The position numbers and the translations under genes were made by a program. Of a stretch of DNA of 64,000 bases, positions 30,438-42,285 are shown piece after piece; the first letter of the stretch is position 1; each line of letters starts with the position of its first letter. The notes beneath the pieces were generated by a model. That model was given only the letters and a program-made list of their open reading frames with translations, was not told the origin of the DNA and did no database searches. Source of the DNA: Amia ocellicauda (lineage: Eukaryota; Chordata; Actinopteri; Amiiformes; Amiidae). The stretch spans positions 248,001-312,000 of the forward strand of contig NW_027102661.1 of the NCBI RefSeq assembly GCF_036373705.1. Reading direction: 5' to 3'.

Positions 30438-31148
30438 ATGTCCAGCGACATCAACATGAAACCCCGCAAGAAACAATCCCGGGCAAGGGTTCCTGTACTC
30501 ACCAATTTGAAGATTGAACGCTCCTGGGTGTTGTTCTGGGGGGCTCGACGGGGTTACCGCTTTAAAAGGGATCCCAGCTATGTTGGAGTGGAGCTTTTTG
30601 CTTTGGGAGAGAAGGAGGGTACGTTGGAACCTTTTGAGACGGTAATTGAATACTCTTATGAGGACTGGTTGAAGGTGATGGCCTGGAGAGATCTGGGGCT
30701 TGTGGATAAGACTCTAGAAGGCTTGCAAGAGGGTCCAAGAGAATGCGAAATGGAGTCTCCGACTCAGGGTTTTGAAAGGTGTGAATGGGAAAGCTTGCAG
30801 AACTACGGTAGAGTGGTGAAGAGTCTATCTCTAACTACAGATCGTAAGGTTTTGTTTAGCAGTACCCTGATTACAAACCCTATTGAAGGGGGTGTGGAGG
30901 ATCCAGAAAAACAGGTTACTGAAATTATGTTTGACGCCGTGGACTGGCCGTTCTTGAAAGAGGTCATAAACTGTATAAATGATGGTTTTGACATCTTGAC
31001 CAAATGTTCGCAACTGGATTTGGTTAGAAGGAGAATATGCTGGATTATGGATTATATATCCCCCTTGAATGACGACGACGATCATAAAACAGACGACGTG
31101 TGGGGTTTTGGAGGGGGGTCTGACGGCTCAGGGGCTACTCTCTTCTAA
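30438..31148 (+). CDS. Early protein 1, long form (copy 3)
   Basis: Open frame of 236 aa, the longest version. Basic start (KPRKKQSRARVP), central WVLFWGARRGYRFKRDP and YEDWLKVMAWRDLGL, then a region KQVTEIMFDAVDWPFLKEVI and an acidic segment DDDDHKTDD near the C-terminus. No known domain recognised. Probably the first transcribed gene, driven from the terminal repeat. Confidence 0.62.
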   Translation: MSSDINMKPRKKQSRARVPVLTNLKIERSWVLFWGARRGYRFKRDPSYVGVELFALGEKEGTLEPFETVIEYSYEDWLKVMAWRDLGLVDKTLEGLQEGPRECEMESPTQGFERCEWESLQNYGRVVKSLSLTTDRKVLFSSTLITNPIEGGVEDPEKQVTEIMFDAVDWPFLKEVINCINDGFDILTKCSQLDLVRRRICWIMDYISPLNDDDDHKTDDVWGFGGGSDGSGATLF

Positions 31149-31150
31149 GA

Positions 31151-31189
31151 GGGCGGTGTGTCGTGACGTAGTGAAGAGATAGGATAAAA
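31151..31189 (+). promoter_or_regulatory. E1B-like promoter before early gene 2 (copy 3)
   Basis: GGGCGG (31151-31156), TGACGTA (31164-31170) and GATAAAA (31183-31189) stand in a row 38-77 bases before the ATG at 31227. A GC box followed by a TATA box is the design of the adenovirus E1B promoter. The GC box is changed in copy 1. Confidence 0.45.
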
Positions 31190-31226
31190 GGCGCAACAAT
31201 TCAATCATGGTTGAAAATTAAAGAGA

Positions 31227-31745
31227 ATGTCTTACCTGAAAGCTGCGGACGTCGACAGGCTCTACAGGCCTCTTCAAACCCGGGATCACCCCTGGTTCTA
31301 TTCCCCAGATTTTGTATACACTCTGGAACCCTTTGACTGCGGTTACTCTCCAAGACCTCAGACCCTGGACTGCTTCTGCAACTGGTTCTGTCATCAACAC
31401 TCTGCAGCTAACCTGAGAGCGCTATTACACCATGTGCTTGACAGAAAAGTAGCCAACGCGAGCCTTTTCTCTACAGATTTAACCATCGATGAGGATCAAC
31501 TTTCAAACCTGGAAAAGTTAATGGCTGCTGTAACAAAGACCGGGGGGTACGAACACTGGGATGAAGCGCTCAAGGGGGCCAAGAATGATATTAGGCCATT
31601 TCATCAACATCTGTATGACCTTTTACTGAGCATGTTTAATACACCTCTGTTTACTTTTAAAATAGGTCATATTGTTGTTTTATTTACATATGTAACTGAG
31701 GTGTGTGCCTACAAGATAAAGAAACAGGTATATTTGTTGATATAG
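31227..31745 (+). pseudogene. Remnant of early gene 2 and the Bcl-2-like gene (copy 3)
   Basis: The open frame of 172 aa begins like early protein 2 (MSYLKAADVDRLYRP) and continues as the Bcl-2-like protein (LDCFCNWFC onward, BH1-like segment kept). It lacks the Cys/His cluster and the myristoylation start, so it is a remnant and not a native fusion, as copies 1, 2 and 4 keep two separate genes. Confidence 0.6.
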
Positions 31746-31917
31746 ATCAAGTAACCAATCATCTGATTTCTTTTTGTCTGGACCGTAGAAAAAATTGTTG
31801 TGTATGTTATACTTTTCTCAAATGTCTAAAAAGGGGTATCTGCTCTCCTGAAGTTGAATAAAAAACCTTGTATAAAAACTTTGCGCATAGTGTGGGTCTG
31901 TGTGGTTATTTGACAGA

Positions 31918-32970
31918 ATGACTCGGCAAGCTCCCCAAATGCAGGAACTATACTACAACCCAGCCAAGATTGGGGGTTTGGCGGGTAAGAAGGGTTTTCA
32001 AAGAGGACTCGCTGAGGCCGGAGTGAAGGTTAATGATGTGGTTGTTTCAGAATGGTTACGGGAACAAGACGCCTATACCTTACATAAACCTCTCAGGATT
32101 AACTTTAAAAGAAACCGCGTATATGCAACTGACATAGACTCACAATGGCAAATGGATCTAGTCGATATGTCAAATTTATCAAAACATAACAATGGTCACA
32201 AATTGATGTTGATGTGTATCGATGTGTTATCAAAATATGCCTGGGCTCGCATTCTACATAATAAAACAGGTCGGGCGGTGACAAGGGCCTTTGAGGATAT
32301 ATTGTCCCAGGGTCGATGTCCTAAAAAACTGCAGACTGAAAAAGGAAAAGAGTTTCTCAACAGAGAATTTCAGAATCTACTGAAGAGACACAAAATACAT
32401 CATTTCACCACCGGTAATGAGCTTAAGGCATCGGTAGTGGAGAGGTTTAACCGCACCATAAAGACCAAAATGTGGAGATATTTTACAGCGGTCAACACGT
32501 TCAAGTATTTTGATAAAGTTCAGGATTTTATCGATACTTACAACCAAGGGTATCACACCAGTATTAAAATGAAGCCTATAGATGTGGATCAAAGTAATTC
32601 TTTTAAGGTCTATAAAAAATTATACGGACCATTTATTAAGAAGGGAAAAACTACTTATAAGTTCAACATCTGTGATGTGGTTCGCGTTTCAAAGCTAAGG
32701 AGTACTTTTACAGTTACCAAACAGTTGGCTAGAGACCCCCCCGTGTACCGGTTAAAAGACTATGACGGGGAGAATATAGAAGGAACGTTTTACGAAGCCG
32801 AGTTACAAAAAATTATTGTGGGTAAAGACAGTGTATACAGAGTTGAAAAGATATTAGCTGAAAAAACCCAGAACCGGAAAAAATATGTGTTGATGAAATG
32901 GCTTGGATGGCCTGAAAAGTTCAATAGTTGGGTCCCGGAACAACAGGTTTGCGATATTCAATCCTTATAA
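31918..32970 (+). CDS. Integrase with chromodomain (copy 3)
   Basis: Frame of 350 aa from the ATG at 31918. DDE core as described for 6298-7389, and C-terminal chromodomain YRVEKILAE...WLGWPEKFNSWVP in the last 45 residues. The frame is open end to end, but that does not show the enzyme is active. Confidence 0.88.
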   Translation: MTRQAPQMQELYYNPAKIGGLAGKKGFQRGLAEAGVKVNDVVVSEWLREQDAYTLHKPLRINFKRNRVYATDIDSQWQMDLVDMSNLSKHNNGHKLMLMCIDVLSKYAWARILHNKTGRAVTRAFEDILSQGRCPKKLQTEKGKEFLNREFQNLLKRHKIHHFTTGNELKASVVERFNRTIKTKMWRYFTAVNTFKYFDKVQDFIDTYNQGYHTSIKMKPIDVDQSNSFKVYKKLYGPFIKKGKTTYKFNICDVVRVSKLRSTFTVTKQLARDPPVYRLKDYDGENIEGTFYEAELQKIIVGKDSVYRVEKILAEKTQNRKKYVLMKWLGWPEKFNSWVPEQQVCDIQSL

Positions 32971-32974
32971 CAAC

Positions 32975-33738
32975 ATGCCCGCGGGTGTGTTGGGGGCATT
33001 ACTTTCGATACTCAAGATCGAATCAGGAGGCTTCTACGTGACTCTACCCAGTAACGCCTCTCTCGATATATACCCTAAAAATGAAATATTTGGAATTTGG
33101 AAAATCTATAGATCTAAGGGGGTCGTGGGAAGTGGGGTTGGCGGAAATACAGTATCCTTACACTTGGGCTGTTTTACAAGATAAGGATGCCACTTTCGCC
33201 ATTTTTGATGATGTTAAAAAGAGTCAATGGACATTCACGATACAAGGAGGTTATTATGACAATGTGGATAAAATATTAGATGAGATGCATAAACAGTTCT
33301 CAGAAGGCACCCCCAACATCAAGCTATATTACAACCCTATTAAAAACAGAGTGTACAAGGTGTCAAAACCAGGTATTAGCATTCAAACCAGCGGCCAACT
33401 GGGGCGTATATTAGGGTTCTATTCGGACACAGAGAGCAGGTTCTCAGAAGTGGTGTGGCGGCTTTTACACTCTTTATGTGTATACGGATATCATAACCCA
33501 CCAGAGGGTCTGGGATAGTTATGTCCCCCTTTTGAGAAATGTACTTATTAAAGGTAAAAGCAATGACATGGTCACAATTACTTATGACAAGCCACACTAC
33601 GTACCAGTCTCAAAGACCCACTTTGACAACATCACGATCGAAGTAAAATCGGATCAGAATATCAACGTACCCTTCCGCTTCGGTAAAGTTAATGTCAAAC
33701 TACATTTTCGACCCCTGAAACAGTGTGTACATTATTAA
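32975..33738 (+). pseudogene. Penton-type minor capsid gene (copy 3), broken
   Basis: Same signatures as copy 1; broken about twice. Confidence 0.68.
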
Positions 33739-33739
33739 A

Positions 33740-34227
33740 ATGGCTACCTCGAGGGGTTATGTAGATCCTAGCGCCTATGTGGATTATTACAAGATGCAAG
33801 ATGGAACGGCTTGCCCGGTTTTGTAGGAGCCCCCACAATGTATGGCGCCGGTCTAGGAGGACTCTTTCATGGTCTCTTTAGAATGGCCGTACCCCTGCTT
33901 AAGAGAGGCTTTGCTATAGCCAGACCCCACTTGAAATCAGCGGCTAAAAATATTGTTAGTGACGTGTTCACCAATGTTATGAACCGGGCAGCTAGCCATG
34001 AGCATCAGGAGGGTTCGGGTCTCATGGTAATGGCGAGGAGGGGGGGTAAAAGAAGAAACAGCATGTGTCCACCAGGGCGACGAAGATCCGTGGCTAACAA
34101 AAAACGAAGAATCTCTCATTCTCCAACATATCGTGGAAACACTCGGAGAAGGAAGCAGCACAAGAAAAAACCTGCAAAAAGAAAGTCTCAAAGAAAGAAA
34201 AATAGAGCCTCAGGATACATCTTTTAA
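33740..34227 (+). pseudogene. pVI-like gene (copy 3), broken
   Basis: Amphipathic and basic regions as in 24145-24633; broken once near its beginning. Confidence 0.63.
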
Positions 34228-34229
34228 AC

Positions 34230-35534
34230 ATGTCTTTTTTCCACAGTCTATCGGAAGTATGCGTCAAATCAGAACTGGATCTGTTTACAGTTCCATACAC
34301 TCAAACGAGTATAGATAAGATCATATATGTAGAGATTCCCCCTCTATCTGCAATTTCAAACACGGCCCCTCTGGAGTTTTTTATAGCTGGCAATGGCGAG
34401 GATTATATTGATTTGAATAACACATTTATTTTAATGAACTGTAAAGTGACTGATTAGGATGGCGATGCAATCGAGAATACGGCCATCGCTGGGGTCATCA
34501 ATTACCCGGTGGCCACCATGTTTTCACAGGTGGATGTGACCCTAAGAGATCGGCTCATTAGTCAAAGCAGCAATACTTACCCCTATAGAGCCATGATGGA
34601 GTGTAAACTTAATTATAGTGAGGAGACCCTAAGCAAACAGTTCAGCCCCGGCCTTTTCTTCAAAGACATCTCGGAAGCTATGGACGACAAGGATCCAGAG
34701 GGACTCAATAAGGGTTTGCAAAAAAGAACGGCCTCTTCAACAGAAGGGAGGACCTTTGAGCTAATGGGGCATATCCATGCAGACATATTTTTCCAAGAAA
34801 AACTCATGCTCAACGGGGTAGACATTAAAATTAAAATGATCCGTAGTAAAAATGCTTTTTGTCTGATGACCCCTGATACGGAAAAATATAAACTGACCAT
34901 ATTATCGGCCTCGCTGTTTGTGAAAAAAGTGTCCGTCTCCCCGGCGGTTAAACTAGGACACGCGCAGGCGTTAATGACGGCAAACGCCGAGTACCCGATC
35001 GAAAGAGTCTATATGAAAGTCCACAGTATCCCCGCAGGGACACGGGTGATGAACCAGGAAAATCTGTTTCTAGGACAGCTCCCAAAACAGGTTATTATAG
35101 GTCTCGTGGATAATGATGCATTTACCGGGGTTTACAACAAGAACCCCTTTAACTTTAAACATAACGCGGAATTTATAGCGTTGTACGTCGATGGTGTGCA
35201 GGTTCCATCCAGACCTTTTCAACCTGACTTTGAAAACGGCAATGCGGTTCGTGAATATGACAGTCTAGTACTGGCTACGGGTCGCCATCTCAAGGATCAA
35301 ACTCTGCTGATCGATCGCCGGGAATACTGCAGCGGTTACACCCTGTACGGTTTCAACCTGACCCCTGACGAAGAGTGTGGACAACATTTTTCACTGATGA
35401 AGACGGGCAATATGCGTTTGGAGATGCGTTTCAAGCAGCCTCTACCACGCACTGTAAATATGGTCGTGTATGCTGTGTTTGACAACATTATTGAGGTGAA
35501 TCGGAGGAGAAACGTTCCGTATGATTATTATTAA
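34230..35534 (+). pseudogene. Major capsid protein gene (copy 3), broken
   Basis: Recognisable over its full length; one to two breaks. Confidence 0.83.
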
Positions 35535-35535
35535 A

Positions 35536-36093
35536 ATGAACACCAGAGAGTTCAACCACAACATGAATGCCCTGGCCGGCTCACGGAAACTGTTTCAAGG
35601 AGTCTACGCCTGCGATCAGCTGCCTAAATTTAAGATCAAGAATTTACCTGCAATGTACATAATCAACACACACCCTAAAAATATGCCCGGAGAACATTGG
35701 CTGGCTATTTATCTAAGGGAGGACCACCGTGGAGAATTTTTTGATTCCTATGCAAACCCCCCGGATTTCAGACCTTTCCCTCGGAAGATCAATAACTTTC
35801 TGCTCAACAACTGTCAAGAAACCATTTACAGCGGTCGTCAAGTACAAAGTCTTCAGACCTTCACTTGTGGTCAACACTGTGTGTTTTTCTTATATCATAG
35901 ATCTAAAGGAAGGTCATACCCCGATATTATGGCCTTGTACAGTGAGGATTTAGGCCAAAATGATAAAAAAGTGGCAGAGTTTGTCAGGACACTGTGGACC
36001 CCCCCTTATAACACAATGACTTACGACCCTAGCCAGCCATGTATACAGATGGGGTGTTCTTGTGAGGATTTTAAAAGATGTCATGCGTGTTAA
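35536..36093 (+). CDS. Adenain-type protease (copy 3)
   Basis: Open frame of 185 aa; His54, Asp70, Gln104 and Cys111 are all present, as in copy 1. Confidence 0.9.
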   Translation: MNTREFNHNMNALAGSRKLFQGVYACDQLPKFKIKNLPAMYIINTHPKNMPGEHWLAIYLREDHRGEFFDSYANPPDFRPFPRKINNFLLNNCQETIYSGRQVQSLQTFTCGQHCVFFLYHRSKGRSYPDIMALYSEDLGQNDKKVAEFVRTLWTPPYNTMTYDPSQPCIQMGCSCEDFKRCHAC

Positions 36094-36260
36094 GGTGAAA
36101 AAATAATGAAAACAGCCTTTGAATCATTAGTTTTGTTTTTATTCAACACAATTCTTATACAAAGCAGGGTTTATGGTATAAATAAATGAACAACATTTGA
36201 AAAAAAAAAAAATTGTTTGTCGGGTCATTATTTACAGGGGAGACAAATAAAAACATGAGA

Positions 36261-37006
36261 TTAATAAGCTTCCCAACGATGGATAGATCCTGAGGATGGT
36301 CGCTCAGCACGGTCAGAGTAATGAGATATCGGAGTCAGATCAGGCTCCACCTCTTTACACAGACGGATTTTTTGTCGCGATTCCTGGTTAGGAACTGTTG
36401 ATTGGGGCATGTTCAGACAGGCCATCGCCTGTAGGAAAGCATTCCAGCCTACAGGTCGGCGACTATCGGGTACCTTATTAGTGCTAGTGACACTCTTCAA
36501 CAAATCAAACATGTGTGAACCTTTGATCAGTTGTCCTTTAAACAAACAAATTCACCCTGTTCATTCCAAGCCGTTACCCGCGGTTTCTGAACCATTTTGT
36601 GCAGGATATATTCTGCATTTCTTTTGCTTCTGGCCGGCATGTTTCTCAAATCATCCGTTACAACATCTCCCTCTGAACTCTCAACAGGTTCGGTCACCGC
36701 AACATCTTTATCAACCGTACCCCCCGCATCAGCCCCAGAACCATTTTCTTGAGAGGCCATGGTTAAAGTTAAAATGTTTTGATCTTTTTCACCCTGTCTA
36801 ACCAGACGGAGGTAGCGCTGTAACGTGTTGGTATACAACTGAGCTTTGGAATACTGATTTAAATCGGCCCTGGCCTGTATAGCTTTCATTTCAGAGTCCA
36901 GGTTGTTTTCGGCCGTTTGTCTAATGGGCTCTGGCCCGACAACATTTTTTCTCAGTTTCTCAAGCTGATCCTGAGGGATCAAAAACATTTTCTGAGCATA
37001 TTCCAT
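36261..37006 (-). pseudogene. Conserved Polinton protein, GSHMFDLL type (copy 3), broken
   Basis: Same blocks as 10700-11443; broken once. Confidence 0.6.
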
Positions 37007-37008
37007 TA

Positions 37009-37344
37009 TTAACCCACTCTGGAAGCTAGAAGACTGGTTAGGAAAGGCACGGCTATGCTCAACAGCGGTCCTATAAAACCCCCGGTTTGATTAATCTTCT
37101 TTCTTTTTCTTTTAATAGAATACTTCTTATTAGCGATGATCTTGATAACCGCTTTTTGTTTTTTGAGTTTAGAATGTTGAGAAGTGGTTAGGGGTATATT
37201 ACCGCGTAAGATGTTAAAAGCTATTTCACACAGGGTCTCGATCAAATCCGAGGGGGCCCCTGCCAGCACAGCTTTCCTATGGCGCGGGCTCCCCTCAAAT
37301 AACATTTGCAAAAGTGGCAGATTTCTTTTAATCCGAACAGACAT
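37009..37344 (-). CDS. Small basic virion-type protein (copy 3)
   Basis: Open frame of 111 aa, near-identical to copy 1, with the basic segment and GGFIGPLL tail. Confidence 0.6.
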   Translation of the reverse strand: MSVRIKRNLPLLQMLFEGSPRHRKAVLAGAPSDLIETLCEIAFNILRGNIPLTTSQHSKLKKQKAVIKIIANKKYSIKRKRKKINQTGGFIGPLLSIAVPFLTSLLASRVG

Positions 37345-37359
37345 TCTTATGTATTTCCT

Positions 37360-38022
37360 TTACTTTAGCACATACACTGCCGGCCAATCGGGCGGGCACA
37401 AACCTGTTCTGAGGCGAAAGTCTTCTGGGGTTTGTGCTTTTAAGTCCGCAATCAAGTCCCCATAGGGTTTTTTGGTGGCATCCTCAAATGCCTCCAAAAA
37501 GAACTTGGTCTGGTTAGGGTACATTTGACGAGCCAAGACGGTGACCTGTAGTTTATCTCTGGGGTTTTTAAAAATAATTATATAATTGGCATTTAAATTA
37601 ATAGTGCGGCTTTTTTTACCTTGAAAAAATAGATTTTGAACTAAATAAATAATACTTAAATTCCTATGATGAGTGTACTTTGTGAAAGCTTTTTCCACTT
37701 CACTGTTGTCACCGGCCTGCTCCATCAGGTCATCAAGGATCACTAGATTAGTTTGACCGGGCGGGAACAAGTCATCGTCACACAACGAGGCGGGGAGACC
37801 TTGCACAAATTTCAGATTATTTTTTTTCGAAGCCAAATCATCGTAGAGAGGTTGCCAGCAAGAGTAACACCACACTATGTTGTCAAGAGCTTGGGACACG
37901 GTTGTGTCCACATCTTCTATGATGTTCTTTATAAGATAGCTCTTCCCCGAATTGGAGGGACAGGCTATAATACAGGAGAAAGGGTGTTGAAGTCTGTTAT
38001 CAAAACCACCGCTAATATCCAT
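37360..38022 (-). CDS. FtsK/HerA-type packaging ATPase (copy 3)
   Basis: Open frame of 220 aa. Walker A PSNSGKS (residues 22-28), Walker B NLVILDD (92-98), then a YTHHRNLSIIYLVQNLF segment matching the sensor region of A32-type ATPases. In Polintons this enzyme is thought to drive genome packaging into capsids. Confidence 0.86.
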   Translation of the reverse strand: MDISGGFDNRLQHPFSCIIACPSNSGKSYLIKNIIEDVDTTVSQALDNIVWCYSCWQPLYDDLASKKNNLKFVQGLPASLCDDDLFPPGQTNLVILDDLMEQAGDNSEVEKAFTKYTHHRNLSIIYLVQNLFFQGKKSRTINLNANYIIIFKNPRDKLQVTVLARQMYPNQTKFFLEAFEDATKKPYGDLIADLKAQTPEDFRLRTGLCPPDWPAVYVLK

Positions 38023-41000
38023 AAGGCAGAGTGGTATAATCAGTCTTCAACACTCTTTTATTGTACACCACCCTGAACCGTTTGTTTAGTGATCTATTTT
38101 CCAACGTGTACCCCTTTTTATTTCGATAGATCTGATTTCCGGCTGTAATAATCTCACGAGGAGGCGCGTCTTTCTTGTTACAAAACTTTCTACCAGGGTC
38201 GTCAGAGACTTGATGTTAATGAGCTTGTTGTTACAATGGTTCAGAGTGAAACCCTTAACTTTCATACAGGTCTTACCCGCAGCCGTTCTGTAGGCAAAAG
38301 TCTTAGGACCCCCTGAAACAAACTCCTGAGGATCTAGTTCGCTCGTTAACTCCCCAAGGTAGTCCCCGAGGGGAGGGACCCAATCCCCTGGCCTGGTGAC
38401 AAAGATTACAGAGTCAGTATCATGATAGAGCGTGCGTTCCTGCAACTGATCCATTAAGTTGTACAGTTCAAGCCGGGCGTAAGCCGTGGTAAAAACCGCT
38501 ATGAAAACATTAACGTTCCCCTGTTTGGTGGGGAAATCTTTAGGGGCCCTCCACTGGACCTGTGCCACGTGGTCATTTAAGAATTGAAAGTGTGATACTG
38601 CATGTTGTTTGGAAAACATAAATTCTATAAACTGTTCAGGGGTTTTAATCAAGGTTGTGTTTAGACGGTAATTTCTTTCCCCAAACTTACCCCACAGACT
38701 GTTTAAAATCAGTTTGGACATTTGTCTCTTGGCGGGGTTTACAGTTATGTTCCCCGGCTCTAGACGGATCCCTTCCTTTTCAAAATATTGCTGAATGTAT
38801 CGCTCTTTGGCCGCGGAGTCAACACACCATGAGGGATAGCCCGATGCCTCCTGTTTCCCTTTCAGATGGGTCATAATGTAATCAGCAAAAAGAGTATCAG
38901 ATTTTTCAGAAAAATGCCAAACCTCAAACACCTTACCGACTCTGTAACCTTTCTCCACCGCCTTGTCAAGCTCAATGCTACACCAGACACCCGTCATCTT
39001 CATCACTGTGCAGACAAGAGGTAGTTTGATTTTCAGTTTCCACACACGTTCTACACAGAGGGAACATCAATTTTCCCGAACACCTGTAAGGCAACACGGG
39101 TAAGAACAGCTCGCGAGGAGGGTACATGGTGACTTTGATCAATCCAAAGTAATGTCCGATTTCGAGAAAGTCACGATAAACAATGGTTGGACGCCCCACC
39201 GGGTACATTTTGGTCTTGTTGACATAAGGGTACAGACTGGTGAAATCATAGTAATCTACTCTCTCACCCTCCTTTACCTCATAATGTAAACAGAGGGCAT
39301 TGGTACGACCCCCAAATAACGCATCCCGGGGCTCTAGACATTCAGGAAAGTCCAAGGTTTCCATAAACCGTTGTACCCCCGCATCCTGTTGCTTCAGGGT
39401 CGTCCACTCGTGTTCCCAAATCACCAGCACGTTCAAACCATAGGTGTTTTTTAAAGTTTCAATTCGTTCCTGGAAATCATAGTAGATATCACCGCAGAGT
39501 TTTTGTGTTTCGGGGTTAAAGGTGTTTGGGTCGAAGCACTGAGGACAGCCATGGTAAATACAACCAGCAAACTCATAAGCGGTACGCCGCCCGAACACGT
39601 CGCTAAAACCATCTAAGTAGTAAGGCCCCATTTTGACTTCCCCTTGATTTAAAGCATGTCTGATGAATATGTTATCCCGGGCACTCAGGTATTCCAGCCA
39701 CTGTATGGAGACAGTCGAAAAGTTCTTTTGTCTAGCACGATAGTTGTCAGAAGTGGTGACCGCTATAGTGTTTTTCTGCAAGAAATTGGACCGATACATT
39801 TTCATGCAGAGAGACACTATGGTCACACTTTGCAATGGGTCGAGACCCGATGTGTTGATAACCTCGGCGCAGAAACGCACACAGGCTTCTTTAAGGATCA
39901 CCACATCATTTTAACAATAAGCGGCCATCTCTTCTCGGAAATCAAAAACACCTCACTTAACCGTATTGTACCATTTAAAGAATTCCTCCCTCTCATGAGA
40001 CATCATAGTATCAACCCCATAATAAGAGGCGGGCGGGTAGGACCCTCGATAATTTTGAGTGTCCTTAGTATTAAAAAAATGGCAGAACCAACCTTTCTTC
40101 TGAGCCTCAAAACCCAGAGCCTTAGGCAAAGCGCTCAATTTCATGGGGAGGAAATTTAACGAGTCTATGTAACGTTAGTTGAAAGCTTCGTCGGTGAAAC
40201 ACATGATCTTGCTACCCTGAGCTATTATTTTTGGGGTCACCCCATTTTCCACCAGATACTTCATCAAAATGTAAGAATCATAACCCTTAGCATTGTGGGC
40301 AATAAATGTGTAATTGAGGTATTTTGGACCGCGATACCGCGTAAAGAAATCCCTGACACAACTCTCACCGCTAGCTGACCACTCACGATCCAACATGTCA
40401 ATACAGTGTATATAATTAGCAACGTGGACCCCGTTTTCTTGCCGGCATTCAAAAGCAAAAAAGACATACCGGTTGTGCGGCGGCTCCTTTTTAACCGGCT
40501 GAATAAAGCACTGGTGTTCGGACCCCGGGGTTAAATCAGCATTACAGATCCTGCATCTCGGCTCCAGACATTTGTGTGGTTTAACCTCATGAAAACGGTA
40601 CTGGAGGCAACACTGCGGGCAATATTTAGTTTGATCACAATAACTCAGTTTTTTAACCCCCTCAGCAGCGGCCCTCTGTACCTTATGCTCGGAAAAACAG
40701 AACGCTGAGAGACAAATCCTTAAGCAATCTTTACATCGGATGGTAGGGGCCAAACCCTTATGACATTGCGGATTGAAACAGACGTTACAGTAACCGTCAC
40801 AGCGGTGCTTAAGCTTATCATTGAAGGCCTTATAACACCAATGACAAACATACGAACAACCCAAAAAAGCCGTCAAACTCTTTATTCCAAATTAATGTCT
40901 ATCACCTAGGAAGAGAAACAGTGTCTGTGTATGGGTTTCAGGATGTGTCTGAAATTTAACAAATACTTCCTTTACCTCACAACGGTACCACACAACAATT

Positions 41001-41329
41001 TTTAAAGACAACAACTCCTCAAACTTGGTAATGTCTGAAAAGGCAACCATCTGTTGAGAGTTTAAGCCGGCCCTCTGATGAAGCATTAAAGCCTCTTGCA
41101 GAGCTTGGGGTTCAGGCATGTCGGGGGTGAGTAGTTTTATTAAACTGTAAGCAAAACAGAGCTTATTGTCCCCACTGGAACTCACCACTAATTGCCTGAG
41201 CTTGGTCCTAATTATGTCGTTCTTCAAGCATTTCGACAGTCTTCTAAGCGCCCCACCCTCAGGGTTACGAACCACATTCATTACCAGAGACAGGCTTTCA
41301 TCAGCTAAGATGGCTGCGTTACTTTGCAA
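38012..41329 (-). pseudogene. Protein-primed DNA polymerase B (copy 3), broken
   Basis: All exonuclease and polymerase motifs seen in copy 1 are present over 3.3 kb. It is broken, about four to five breaks. Confidence 0.87.
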
Positions 41330-42102
41330 TAACGCTTCGATTTTAGCCAGACATCTAAATTATCTCCACTCAGCATTGCAGATAGGTTGCTAAACAAAGC
41401 ATCCCCTCTGAGTTCTAACTGTACAACATCTCGAGGTCTGACCCTTTCAGCAACCTGTTCAAGCATTTTCTGCAAGGCCTCATGTATGTTGACAAATATT
41501 TCTGCATAATTGTCACAATTTAAAAGTTCTGCAAAAGTAAAATGCTGAATCATTTCAAAATTGTTATAGGCCGGTCTATCTATAATCACGGGATCACTGG
41601 TACTCTTGGACACATCATCATTTTGAACAAAGCCGTCACCCCCTACATTCTCACAGAGCATGTCCACCACAGCCTTATCAGTCTCAGAACCCTCCACATT
41701 CCGAACACCCCCACTGCTGACATCTACAAAACCCCCTTTTTGAGGAGGCTCATTTAAAGCCTGTAAAAGTCCTTCAAAGATATCCAACCGGTTAATGTCA
41801 AGACCCTCCTCTATAGTGATGGCTGCTTCTGCCGCCATCCTGTGTTCTAATTGTCTCAAATCATTTATAATAGGGGCAGAATTTGGTCGGGGTAGCTCCT
41901 CCAAAGCCTCCACCATTTCAAACAAATCGGGGTGAACTAGGGGGTGAACCTCTATAAGCGCTACCGGTGGGAGGTGGTTATTTAGATCATTGACCATCTG
42001 TAACAGGTCGGGGTTCACCGGTAAGTCTGTTAATTCACATTCTATCGGTGGTAATTGGGGGTTATTTAAATCATTTATCATTTGTAATAGTTCCAGGTTC
42101 AT
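41305..42102 (-). CDS. LLQM-x-NDLNN repeat protein (copy 3)
   Basis: Open from the first in-frame ATG at 42102, near-identical to 15763-16560. It overlaps the PolB start by 25 bases. Confidence 0.5.
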   Translation of the reverse strand: MNLELLQMINDLNNPQLPPIECELTDLPVNPDLLQMVNDLNNHLPPVALIEVHPLVHPDLFEMVEALEELPRPNSAPIINDLRQLEHRMAAEAAITIEEGLDINRLDIFEGLLQALNEPPQKGGFVDVSSGGVRNVEGSETDKAVVDMLCENVGGDGFVQNDDVSKSTSDPVIIDRPAYNNFEMIQHFTFAELLNCDNYAEIFVNIHEALQKMLEQVAERVRPRDVVQLELRGDALFSNLSAMLSGDNLDVWLKSKRYCKVTQPS

Positions 42103-42285
42103 TGGGACATCAGAGGAGTTCACAACAGGGCCGGGGATGTTCTCTCGGGAAGGTCTTTTTAGGGCCCTAGCTTGTTCATAATCCTTTAGTTTGTGAGTTC
42201 TTTTACCAAGTCAGGACATTTTTTAATTTATTTTTTATTTTTCCAACAACCCACAATAGTAAGGCGTTTTGTGTCTATTAAAACA

